Assembly: GCA_030490835.1 (NCBI GenBank)
Contig: CM059972.1
Location: forward strand, 44,433,452-44,497,451
DNA: 64,000 bases
DNA from: Annona cherimola
Taxonomy: Eukaryota > Streptophyta > Magnoliopsida > Magnoliales > Annonaceae
Reading direction: 5' to 3'
The position numbers and the translations under genes are program-made. Below, one piece after another: positions 10,498 to 21,091 of the stretch. Below the pieces are notes generated by a model, which had not been told where the DNA came from, ran no database searches, and saw nothing but the letters and a program-made list of their open reading frames with translations. Each line of letters begins with the position of its first letter. Within the stretch, counting starts at the first letter, position 1.

Positions 10498-12667
10498 TGA
10501 TAATTGAAAAATAATAATATATTTTATGGGCATTTTATACCAATTTGGTGGGTAATTAATTGAGTTTAATGTGAAATTTTCTCTAAAATATGATTTTGCA
10601 ACAATTGGGTATTAAATACTAATTTCAAGTTATTTAAATAACTTTTGTAATCTTTTGGCTTGAAATTATATTTTTATTTGTTGCCATGAAATTAAATGGG
10701 CTTGAAATAATTTTTATAATGATAACCCACTATTGATTTTGATGAATTAATGATTTAAATATTTTTTATACAGGTTTGTAATTTCAGCAAGTGGGCCCCA
10801 CATAAATCTGCACCGTCCAAATTTTTATCCACACCACAAGCTGCCACTGTCCATACCTTGATCTGCACCATTAAATCAGCATCGCCTCCAACTAAAATGG
10901 TTCAGCCAATTTTCATGAAAGATGATAATGTCACGCGTCCTGCTGCCCAAGATCATCCAGCCGTCCATTTGTTCATCTCAATAATTGGCAGTCGTTCAAA
11001 GTTCTATTTATTTATTCAAAATAGCTGAAAATCCTACCATCCATTTAATTTTAATATCCACCACTCATCAATGCATTTAACCTGAACCGCCCAAACCATG
11101 ATAAGCTATCCACCAATTCAGCATGCGGCCCACCAGCAAATCAGACCGGTGACAAATTCAGGACAATCCAACGGCCAGAAATTTTTAGCCACCGATCATA
11201 TCATCCGTTCGCAAGCTGTCCAGAAATCTTAGCCTCCAAGCTTGGTCACATTCAATCCTAACCGTCCATTGTTTTTATTCCAGCGGTCCAAATATCAAAA
11301 TCCAGAATGTCCGCACCCATCAGATATGAAATTCAAGTCGTCAATCCAGAAATTCCACCACCCAGTTTAATCCGAGCCATTTGTTTGTGATCAAACAAAT
11401 TCCAGTGGTCCCACAGCCGACCGCTTAAGTTCAGCCAATCCGGAATTTAAAATCTGACTGTCCACATGTAAATCTCCATGCATCCATCGCCAGTAAGCAA
11501 ATCTGGATAATATCAGCCATCCAACCTTTTCACGATGCAATGTGAATTGCGTCCAATAAAGATGGGGCCCACATACCTTAAGCAGTCCAACAACCAATCT
11601 CGTGTTCCGTCCAAGATGTTCTAAGCTACGCAATTCGAGCATATGATGTCCAGATATCATGCAGAATTCCAACTTCACATACGCAATTAGCTAGGATGCG
11701 TAGTGGTCCAGCATTACAAACAGGCTACATATACTTCAACTATAAAAGAGGAAAGTAGGATTTTGAGAGAGAGAGAGAGAGAGCAAGGAGGTGGAGAGCA
11801 CGGGCAAGAGGCGGATAAGCGAGTTGCGTAGAGCGGCCGACACATCATTGGAAGCTTCAAACCAATAAGCCTTCCTATCTTTTTCTTTTTTAATTTTTAT
11901 TGCCTTGTTTAAGATGAATTTGGATTTTAATTTTATTTTGGACTTAAACATGTTCGACTAAGCCCTAAATCTAAGGTTTAGGACGTAGCATGCGTACAAT
12001 GTAGCATGGTGTGGGTTTTTAATTTATTTATGATGGATATTGTTATTAATTAAATGTCTTGTGATTTTTATGCTTGCTTAGTACATGGGCCCGTAGTTTG
12101 ACATGATTTTATATATTAGGTGATGGAACTGAGAGGTAAAAATCTAATATACGATAATCAAGATATTAAACCTGGAAAAATCTAAGACCATGAGAATAGG
12201 CATGATGACCTTGAGGAATTCCATGAACAAACCATAGAACTTAATTGATTCTAATTAAGTTAATCCCCATAAGAATAGGTAGTTAAGAAAATTATGGTAC
12301 GTCTTGTAGGTTTCGAAAGAAGGTGCAAGGATAAATTAGGGTTTGTTTTCCTTTAACAAACAATATCCAGATTAAATAAATATATCACTACCCGTTGCAA
12401 AAGTCACATGTGAAATCCTAGACCCTAGGTACTTGCGCTCTTATTCTCTACACGTTCTAGTTTTCAATCTTCTCTTTCCATTTTTCCATTTCTTTTTCAT
12501 TTTATTTACTATATTCTCTTACCACTTTTCTATTTTATTTACTATATTCTCTCCATATTTGACACGAAAGCATTTAAAAGCAAAATTTATAGTCCTGAAT
12601 TCCCCGTGGATCAATAATTTATATACTATAATCTACGACCCGTGCACTTGCAGTGAGATTACGAACA
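10498..12667 (+). mobile_element. Solo LTR 1 inside copia RNase H
   Basis: It starts TGATAATTG and ends GAACA. The 5 bp GTTGT at 10493-10497 are repeated at 12668-12672, a perfect target duplication. Removing the insertion joins GICC to CAQLLWMK in frame, exactly as in other copies. No internal region remains, so it is the product of LTR-LTR recombination. A TATA box (TATAAAAG) lies at 11741-11748 with a (GA)n run at about 11765-11785. The 10780-11700 part is unusually rich in CCGTCCA-like words. A partial copy of the same LTR is at 46232-47175. The length (2170 bp) suits a gypsy LTR, but the lineage is not proven. Confidence 0.88.
11741..11748 (+). promoter_or_regulatory. TATA box of solo LTR 1
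   Basis: TATAAAAG followed about 20 bp later by a (GA)n tract, the same arrangement as in the Tekay LTR at 18255. It places U3/R about 1.24 kb into the LTR and fixes plus orientation. Confidence 0.5.
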
Positions 12668-12917
12668 GTTGTGCTCAACTACTTTGGATGAAACAACAAC
12701 TTAAAAATTATGGTATTGATTATAAGGATATACCAATTAGATATGATAATACAAGTGCAATTTATTTAACTAAAAATCCTATATTTCATTCTAGAACTAA
12801 GCATATAGATGTGAGACATCATTTTATTAGAGAACATGTTGAAAATCATGATATTTGTTTAGAATATGTTAAAACTGTTGTAGATATTTTCACCAAAGCT
12901 TTGACAAAAGAACCATT
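12668..12917 (+). pseudogene. pol: Copia RNase H C-terminal part, copy B continued
   Basis: It resumes with CAQLLWMKQQLKNYGIDY and runs through NTSAIYLTKNPIFHSRTKH and DVRHHFIREHVENHDICLEY to TKALTKEPF, where solo LTR 2 interrupts. A few codons between KT and VVDIFTK are missing relative to copy A (KIEDQIVDIFTK). The remaining end of the protein is at 14223-14265. Confidence 0.85.
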
Positions 12918-14217
12918 TGTTGATCATATTCTTGCTTTAAGAATGATTAATTTGATTTTGATGATTAACAAATAATTGAAATATCATTAAAAATTATCTA
13001 ATAAATTTGTCTAAGTGTTCTCAGATATTTTGTCTCTAAGTATGTGTATGAAAATGAAAATGTGAAATAATTTAAGTTTCAAGAGTTCAAGTTCATGAAT
13101 TGCAAGTTCAGCAAAATGAAGTCTCAGCCCAAGTAGACTTCACTTGCGACTTGGGTGAAGTCCCAGACCCAAGTCGACTTCGCCTGCGACTTTGGATAGA
13201 CAGCAAAGTGAAGTCTCAACCCAAGTCGACTTCACTTGCGACTTGGGTGAAGTCCCAGACCCAAGTGGACTTCACCTGCAACTTCGAAGGTAAAATTCTA
13301 GACAGCAAGTTTTAACAAGACGAAGTCGCATCCCAAGTCGACTTCACCCATCCAAAGTTGACTCCACTCATCCGAAGTCGACTCCACTTGCGACTTCAAC
13401 TCTTAATGGTCGAAAATTCGAATGTTGGAGCTCTAGATGCACGTGAACTTCCATTCCAACGGCTAGAACTTTTTTTCCTCTATATATACCATTGATGTAT
13501 GAACGTGAGGTAAGAGAGAAGGAGGAAAGAAAGAGGAAAACACAAGTTGGGCTTTCATCTTCTAATATTCAAGTGTGTTGAAGTTATTTCAACAACTATT
13601 GAAGCTTCAAGTGCTACAACTTCCAAGTGTGCTTCCAAGATTATCATCTCCACATGACAAGGAGCTTCCGGAGCTTATCGAATATACGTTGTAAAGTGTA
13701 ATTCCTCTTTTATCTATTTTATTTTGTATTGTTGCCTTGAATCGGTGTTGGAGACCGAATTCAAGAAGAAGCAAAACGGGGGTTGGTTTGAGTTTATCTC
13801 ACTAACATGTTTTGCTTGTTTGGTTTGAATTTATCTCACCAACATTTAAACTTGGTTGGTTGGAGTTGGTCTCACCAACAAGTGATTGTTGTATATGCCC
13901 CCTAGAGCTAGAATCTAGAAGAGAGTGGGTGCTCTAGATTGTATTGAATATACAATAGTGGAACCCAAGACATAACGAGTGTGTGCTTGGAAGAGTGGAG
14001 TAGGGAAGGTTGCCCGAACCACTATATATTGTTGTCTCTTGTGTGGATTGATTGTTTACATTTTATATTCCATTTGCACTCTCTCATTCCATCTCATATC
14101 ACGTTTCATCAAGGGGATTGAAATTATAAGGGGTTAAGTTTTAATTTACTAAAGAATTTTTCAAGAACCCAATTCACCCCTCCCCTCTTGGGTTTTGTCA
14201 TAAACTCGGAACAAACA
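12918..14217 (+). mobile_element. Solo LTR 2 (Sirevirus-like) inside the pol end
   Basis: It starts TGTTGATCATATTC and ends GAACAAACA. CCATT at 12913-12917 is repeated at 14218-14222. Excising it restores KEPFYKIRNDMGMIDID and a stop. It has the U3 AAGTCGACTT-type repeats at 13110-13400, a TATA box at 13481-13488, the CCCCTAGAGCTAGAATCTAG block (13899-13918) and the CCCAATTCACCCC end block at 14168-14180. The LTR therefore belongs to the same family as the host element that it interrupts, with diverged sequence. Confidence 0.9.
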
Positions 14218-14222
14218 CCATT

Positions 14223-14265
14223 TTACAAAATTAGAAATGATATGGGTATGATTGACATTGATTAA
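14223..14265 (+). pseudogene. pol: Last codons of copia pol, copy B
   Basis: After the TSD the sequence reads YKIRNDMGMIDID and a TAA at 14263-14265, matching the end of copy A (8102-8143). It shows that solo LTR 2 landed 15 codons before the stop. Confidence 0.8.
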
Positions 14266-14595
14266 AAACATGAAATGTTAAATTTAAATAGGGGGAGTAA
14301 ATTATGAAGCATATAAAATCCCAAGTCAATGGAGTCAAGTCGACTCCGACCCAAGTCGACTTCATTGAAGTCGACTCCAAGGGGCTGAAGTCGACTTCGA
14401 TTAGGGTTCAAGTCGACTCCAGCACGACGATTCATCTGCCTCGACTAAAAGCCGGGAGTATCGGTTACCAATCTTCATTCTTCTCATTTTCTCCTCATCT
14501 TTGCTCTCAAACTTTCTCTAGCTCTCACTCATTCCCTCCAAAATCCCTTGAGAATCTTTCATTTCCATTCATCACATCTAAATCATCCCGAATCC
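14266..14595 (+). promoter_or_regulatory. Intergenic leader with palindromic repeats, between pol and extra ORF
   Basis: A purine run AAATAGGGGGAG (14284-14297) is followed by five AAGTCGACTC/TTC palindromes between 14330 and 14425, then a pyrimidine-rich leader (14470-14560) up to the ATG at 14596. The minus-strand relative has the same order between 59811 and 59195. It looks like an internal promoter or processing region for the extra ORF, which is an inference. Confidence 0.45.
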
Positions 14596-16130
14596 ATGGC
14601 ACCCAAAGCCGTTTCAATTCCCAATAAACTCCCAGTTTTGAGACCATCCCAATCCAATACGGGAGAGGAAGTGCCACGACGGCAACAGACTCCATCTAAG
14701 CGGGTCCGAGAAGAGACCACCGCATCCTCGGGGCGACGGTTATGGTTCCAGACAAGTAACCCCTCCATATCCGCTCCTAGAGAGGAATTGAATGAGGAAT
14801 CAAGCAGTAGGTCCGACGTGGATGGAAAGAGGAAAGGCACACCTACACAGAGAGGACAAGTTCTGAAAATGCCTACCGACTACTTTAGATCCGAACAGCA
14901 ACACAGTCGGTTCTATAGGCATTTTTATGAACGGAAGATTTTTGTCTCCGAAATTATGGATTTCAAATTTCTAAGTGAATATGAATTTGGAATAGAAGAA
15001 CTTCTGGATTTCCAAGGTTGGACGGGTTTGCTCAAAGAGGATAATAGAATATATCCTAATTTAACCCAACTATTCTACTACTTGTGGGACCAGGAGTATC
15101 TCAACACATATGTAAAGGGGGTTGAGATAAATTTAGAAATTGGGCAAGGAATCAGCAAGTCCACAGTCATTAGTCGGATTGCCAATATTTTGGGGGTACC
15201 AAGAGATAATGAATTGATTCCTGAAGGGTTGTCGCTTACGCAAATGTACAATCAACTCACAAACAGTAACAAGTACCACCCGGGAATTAAATTTCTATAT
15301 TATATCGACTTGTCTCCTAGGCTACAGGTTCTCAGGCTACTTATCATACATTGCATTTATCCAAAGGGTGGGGGCCGAAATCAGTTAAACCCACAAGAAG
15401 CCGAAATAATATGAAAAGTTACCAATAAGGTGAAAGTCTGTCTCCCTAGATTGTTTTTGGAAGCCCTCGAACTTAAAAAGGAGAATCCACGAGGTGTATT
15501 ACCATATGGGATATGGATCACCAAAATCATGGCACATTTTTGTGTTGACTTAGAAGGAGAACCATTTGAGGTTCTAAAACCAAAGAATGCTATCAACCGG
15601 GCCCTCCTGATCCGTATGAAGATAAATCTGGAGGAATTCAAGGTTGAGAGGATACAAGACAGGATGGAAAATGCATTTCAGGAACAGCCCGAAGCTAAGG
15701 GTGATCATCCTGAGGGGGAGGAGATACCACACCACAAGCCAGTTCCTTATCCACCCATGTGTATGTAGCTCCCCCATCACCCCGGTTGCATGGGTCATGC
15801 TCACCGCATGGATCACGAGCCACTGACCATCATGCACGACCTCCAGACCGATCTGCTTCCTCCCATCCCTTTTTGGAGTATCTACATCAGATGGAGGATC
15901 AGGTTTCACAGCAGTTGGGGTCTATTCACGTGGCGCTGATGGAAATGCATGGTTGCCAGGATAAGATGGATCGAGAATTAAGGGCCATCAAGTATCGACT
16001 AGCCTCGGGAAGTAGTCGTGGCCGACCTATCCCAAGCCTCCCCGATTTTGATACGTATTGGGGCGAGTCTGTGAGAGTTGAACCCACCGTTCAGGCTTCC
16101 TCGTCTCCATTTTCATCGGCTTGCACCTGA
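14596..16130 (+). pseudogene. Extra ORF of Sirevirus-like element, plant transposon-protein-like
   Basis: The ATG at 14596 opens MAPKAVSIPNKLPV, a Ser/Arg-rich basic N-terminus of about 90 residues. Then comes a globular part: HSRFYRHFYERKIF, FGIEELLDFQGWTGLL, FYYLWDQEY, YIDLSPRLQVLRLLIIH, IYPKGGGRN, ALELKKENPRGVLPYG. A TGA at 15412-15414 replaces a likely Trp in the same frame, which resumes to 15768. A frameshift near 15755 leads to a C-terminal part (LEYLHQMEDQVSQQLGSI, DKMDRELRAIKYRLASG) with coiled-coil character. The product would be about 510 residues. The pattern (an RFxxxFYER block, GW(T)xLL, LPYG) is like the plant PF20167 family and like the Athila extra ORF at 1-1065. It sits where Sireviruses can carry an env-like ORF, but I see no signal peptide or membrane segment. 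Function unknown. Confidence 0.65.
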
Positions 16131-16587
16131 CCCATTCCACCAACCTACCCAACCACCTACCCTTTTACCGCATTCCAATTTCACAAATCCCACTTCCCTT
16201 ATATCCATTTTAATACATTGACAAAAAGGGGGAGAGAGATTTGAGATTAGGGCTTAGTTTTTAGACTTTTTGGGATTGGGTAGCATGTATGTCATTTTCT
16301 TTTTTACTCATTTTGTATGAGATGATTGTATGAATGACATGAAATTGTTTGTGAATGGTATGAACTTGCTTGAGAATGCTATGAACTTTTTTTCTTGTGC
16401 AAATCGTTGGTTTGGAATGCAATGTTATGAAATTCTTGAGTAATCAAATAATGTGTTAATCCTAAATGCTAAACAAGATATGACATACCATTTATGAAAG
16501 AAAATGAAAGGTATATCTTAAACTGGTTTTGTCAATCATCGAAAAGGGGGAGATTGTTGGAATTCAAAGCATCGAAAAGGGGGAGAT
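16131..16587 (+). other. 3' untranslated region with duplicated polypurine tract
   Basis: AT-rich sequence with no gene. At 16538-16603 a 33-bp unit holding the polypurine tract and LTR start (GAAAAGGGGGAGA then TTGTTGGAATTC) occurs twice in perfect tandem. It primes plus-strand DNA synthesis in a live element. Confidence 0.7.
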
Positions 16588-17407
16588 TGTTGGAATTCAA
16601 AGCAAATTAAGCACAATCCATGTTTTGATGATTAACAACTCAATTTGAGAAATAATTAAGTACTAATGAGGTTGTTAAGTGTTTCAAATGTTTAAAAATC
16701 CAAGATTCAAAAGATAACGGGTCAAGTCGTAGTCCCAAGTCGACTCTAGAATCGACTTCAAGTGCATTAAATATGTCAAAGCTGACATTGGGACTCGGAA
16801 ACAGGTGAAGTCGCAATCAAAGTGGACTCCGCTTGTGACTTAGGTGAAGTCGCAAACCCAAGTCAACTCCAGATGCAACTTGGGTATGGCTTTGCTGAAG
16901 ACTTCGAGAACTCAGAGTCAAGTCTCTTTCCAAGTCAACTCCAGCATGCGACTTAGGTGAAGTTGCATCTCAAGTCGACCCGAGTGTGCAACTTGTGTAA
17001 ATTCGAAGTCCAAGTTGACGCAAGCGAGCAACTCAAGTATATGGCCACTTTATATTACTTCAAAGATGTATTTTTAATGAATAGACAACAAAATCAAGAA
17101 GAACAATCATCATGAATCAAGGCCATAAGGAAGAACTTCTCAAGAGATGTGGATATTGTTCAACATCAACAAAATATTACATATCAAAGACATTTAATGA
17201 AGAACAAGAGAAGAAAAGGAATACACAACACTAAGATCACTTGCAAGACCTCAAAGTTCCAAGATAATCAAATGGCTGGTGAAGTCGCATCCGAAGTCGA
17301 CTCCACCTACGACTTGTGCCAAGTCCGAGATCAAGTCAACCTGAAGCTGGAACTTGGAAGTGGAAGCCGAAGACTGAAGTCGCACCCGAAGTCGACTCCA
17401 GTATGTG
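16588..17407 (+). repeat. 3' LTR of copia copy B, interrupted by Tekay insertion
   Basis: It starts TGTTGGAATTC after the second polypurine tract. The diverged AAGTCGACTT-type repeats lie at 16735-17030 and 17280-17402. The LTR breaks at 17407, where the Tekay LTR begins. The remaining U5 end is not found after 27281, since the Tekay 3' LTR is itself truncated. Confidence 0.7.
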
Positions 17408-19959
17408 CGAAACCCAGCTTCCTCAGGCAATACACGTATCACCTAGGGTTTACAACCCTAGATTTTTATAATAATTTTTATGATAAATTATATTTGTGGA
17501 TATGTGTATTAGAGATTAAAATAATGCAATTAAGAATTTAACCCACATGAATAGTACATGCGAATAGTGCATGTGAATAGTAACTGAAGATTAAGACACG
17601 TGATTAAGAGTTAATCACATGGATTAACTTAATCACAAAAAGACAAAAAAGGAGATTTAATCACTACAGGACAAAATAGCAATATTTTTTGTTATTTTAA
17701 TAAAATTTTGGATTTTAGTGAAAAATTAAAGAAAATTTCATAATTTGCAATCCGGACGTCGGATTTAGATGAAATTTTTTATGGATGGTTAAAAATACAT
17801 GATGAACATGATGAATGGTTTAAGATGTGATGAAAATCATGAATTAAGGGTCAAGATGAAATGTCAATTGAAGATTAAAAAAGTAGCTTATCTTTTTCAT
17901 TAATTCCTTTGACTTTTTATTAAAATTAAAATAATTAAAAATAAAAATAATAAATGCAAATCAGCTACATGACAGGGACGTGCAGGGGTAGGGGGAGAAT
18001 TTTGACCAATATCCAATGGTCCAAATCCATCCTCATCAAAAATCAATGGTTAAGATTGAATTAGTTTAAAATAAATAATTTTAAAAATCAAAAAATCATA
18101 AATAAAATAGGGCTGCCATAGGGGGGGCATGAGCAGGGTAGGGGGGCTAAAACACAAGGCTCAACACAACTTTTGGAAATTAGAAAAAAATATATTTAGA
18201 ATTTAATACCTTGAGCAAAGGAGGCAAATTACAATTTGATGAAAAATCAAAAACTATAAATAGGGTCCAACGGATGGACATTCAAATGCACTTCAACCTA
18301 GCTCCATTTGAGCAAAACCCAAGTTCCCAAACCCCCCACACGTCCTAAGCCAAGAAGAGGAAGTTAGAGAGAGTGTGTGTGTGAGAAGAAGAGGGATATC
18401 TTTACTTCGGATTAGGGAATTCTATCCAAATTTCTTTTGAATGTTAAGTAGGGTAAAACCATGATTAGATAATGCATAAGCATGAGAAAATAAGTAAAGT
18501 TATAATGCCTAATTAGAATTATGCCAAAACATCAAAAATTTGGAGCAAAGATAGAGCATTCGGGAAGATAGCATATGATATGTGTAAATAATGCTCCAAT
18601 ATTGATAAGTGATGATTTGTGATGAATGATTATGATAATTATGATATTGGAATAATGATATATTAATCTCATAATTTTTAGAATTAAGGATTATGCTTAA
18701 GTGAAATTATGCTGATTTTTAGTACATGGAGAAAATTATTTATTTAGCCAAGTTAATGATAATAAATTCAAAAATTATGAATTTTTTCATGATATACTAA
18801 ACATAATCTAGGTCATGGTATTTTTATTTTTGGAAAAAATGTCGATTTTTGGAACCCATGAACAGTAACCTCGGGGTGAACAGTAATCTACTACAGTAAC
18901 TATGAACAGTAAACAGAGTGATTTTGGAGAAAATTTAAATTAATATTTAAATATAGGATGGAATTTTTGAAGAACTTATGGATAAAAAAAATCCGTATAA
19001 AGAAATAATGACCAAATATTATAAAGCATGCATGTGAAGTAGCTTGAACGGAATAAATGAAATATCCTCTTTCCTTGAATAGGAAAAGGAAAAGAAAACG
19101 TCAAGGAGACCTACTAAAGAGGTAAGCAAGTTATATATTTTGTAAATTATTTCCAAAATGCTTGAAATTGTTTGCAAATTGCTTTATGAAATTTATTTAA
19201 GGTTGGCCATACCTATAATTGCTTTACATGAACTAAAATACGTTTATTAAATTATTTATTAAATGCTTTTTATAAAATTGTTATGCTTTACAAATATTAT
19301 GCCGGCATATGTATGTAAATGAGCATGTGTACGAGGAATAGGTCATAGTTGAGGTAGTAAGCAGACCGGATGTCCCCTTTGCTATTGCCTAGTCGCTTAT
19401 ATAGGCCCAGGCCGGCGGCGACCTCCCTGAGATGGGAGCATATATGGGATGGGCGCCTAGCTAGCGTCGCATCTAAAGGGATGTCATGAATGCTATGAAT
19501 GCATTGCATTTCCATCTTATGGAATGCATTGCATTTTCCATATTATGAAATGCATGAAAAAGATTATAAAAAAATTATGTATGACTTGCTTACTGAGTAT
19601 TATGACTCACCCATGCTTTTCCAACGACAGATAGGAAATGATGATGAAGGCAGCATGCAAAATAATATGTAGTTTTTGATATAAATGTTGTATATGTAAA
19701 TTTTATGTAAAGACAATGATAAAGATTTTGAGATGGGAAAGAATATCTTTTCAATGATGATGTTTATGAGCAGACTTTGATTATAACTGTGATATGTGAA
19801 ATATATTTCAAGTTGGATGAATGGTGACAATTTTCCATATATTGATGTTATATAAAAAAAATTATGCCGTGTGATCAGGGCAACAATCTTGAGTCACGTT
19901 TACCAATAAAAAACAGTCCCGGAGTAAGGATTCTAGGCACCCCGGTTCGGGGCGCCACA
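17408..19959 (+). repeat. 5' LTR of plus-strand Tekay-like element
   Basis: It begins at CGAAACCCAGC (the 3' LTR has TGAAACCCAGC) and ends GGCGCCACA at 19959, 2552 bp. The 5 bp before it are ATGTG. It has TATAAATA at 18255-18262 and a GAGAGAGTGTGTGTG leader at 18368-18382. Most of the primer site expected directly after it is deleted, as 53820-53860 shows by comparison (GCCACAGAGCTTAGTATCAG there, GCCACAGCATGGATTGG here). Confidence 0.85.
18255..18262 (+). promoter_or_regulatory. TATA box of Tekay 5' LTR
   Basis: TATAAATA, conserved at 26667-26674 in the 3' LTR, about 110 bp upstream of a GA/GT-rich leader. Confidence 0.5.
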
Positions 19960-20062
19960 GCATGGATTGGTAAATAGGCAGAAAAAGAAAGAAATGACTA
20001 AGCTAGAATACATGAAATCATGATTATGATTGATTAATTTCTCATTGATGATTTATATATAG

Positions 20063-20836
20063 ATGGCAGATAAAGAAATGGCTGCGTTAAGTGCAAGGGA
20101 ACTAGAAGAGGAGCAAGAAAGGGAACGGGCTCGGGAAAGAGTTAATAGATGGTTAGCCTCCCAAGAAGGTCTAACCATAAGACCCCCAATTCCCACTGGT
20201 TACCAGGCTCTTCCATATATTAGGGGACCAGAAGCACGTCGCTCTCCAGTACCTACAATCTTCCCTAGCCAACCACCAGGGTTTTCGGTATTATCTGAAA
20301 TCCACCAGGCAGAGTCCTCTAGCAAGGCACTTGCACCCCCAGACTCTCCAGTATATACCCCAGCCAGCCCACTGCCTAGGCCATTGGTGGTCGCTGAGGA
20401 AGACTTACAAAGGTATTGGCAAAGGAGAGTTGCCCCAGTCCCACCTAACCCAGGCCCATGGGTTAGGTTTGATGCAGGATACATTCAGTTCTGATATGGA
20501 ACACCATAGGCACAGATAGACCGCAAGGGGAGAGAGGCTGCCCAGGAACGCCGGGAAGCTCTGGCCAGGGGAGAAGAAGTAATGGAGCAACCCCCTCCTA
20601 AACAACCTGATGAGGTTATCCTAAGGGTTATAGAGTTAGAAGTAATGCCCGAAGCCCCACCTCCTGCCCCTCCAGTAAACGATGATGAGGACCCCATAGA
20701 ATGGTCTGATAGCGAAGAGGAGGACGAGAACTCAGGACCACGAGACTGGTCTGATACCAATACTATCACTGAGGAACGCACATAGGTATCATTCAGTCTT
20801 AGAAGATTCCTGAGGTTAAGGAGAAGGGGACGTTAA
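20063..20836 (+). pseudogene. Tekay leader ORF upstream of gag, unknown family
   Basis: The ATG at 20063 gives MADKEMAALSARELEEEQ, a Glu/Arg-rich probable helix with NRWLASQ, then a Pro-rich middle, then DLQRYWQRR and GPWVRFDAGYIQF. In-frame stops at 20492 (TGA), 20507 (TAG) and 20783 (TAG) interrupt one frame that otherwise runs to TAA at 20834-20836, 257 codons. After the acidic run DDEDPIEWSDSEEEDE comes WSDTNTITEERT and an Arg-rich tail LRRFLRLRRRGR. The copy at 52841-53628 has the same order and nearly the same length (about 262 codons), beginning MADRGKRV with GPWYRFVDG, STIT and a tail RRRRRLRRG. Each stop is one C-to-T change (TGA; TAG for CAG), or two for the last, from a sense codon. 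I do not recognise the family. A nucleic-acid-binding or Gag-accessory role is only a guess from charge. Confidence 0.65.
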
Positions 20837-21091
20837 AAGGGATGAGAATCAGGAAAATGCAGCCACCGCCAAGACATCTTATTTTTCTTTTTTTTATAAA
20901 TATGTAAATATTGTTGGAAACAGGTACATAAGGCTAAGCTAGACTATGTACAAAAGTTTGACATATGTATAAAAGTTTGCTGATAATGTATAATATATGT
21001 GATCATGTGACTATGTGTTTGAATTTATTTTGACTAAGTGTATCGTGATGAATATTGATGTTATACTAATGAATGTTTTGTGATGTTGAAA
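20837..21091 (+). other. Spacer between leader ORF and gag
   Basis: AT-rich with a T-run near 20881-20895 and no gene. The gag start at 21092 lies 255 bp after the leader ORF end. The minus-strand copy has 427 bp here (52414-52840). Confidence 0.5.
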
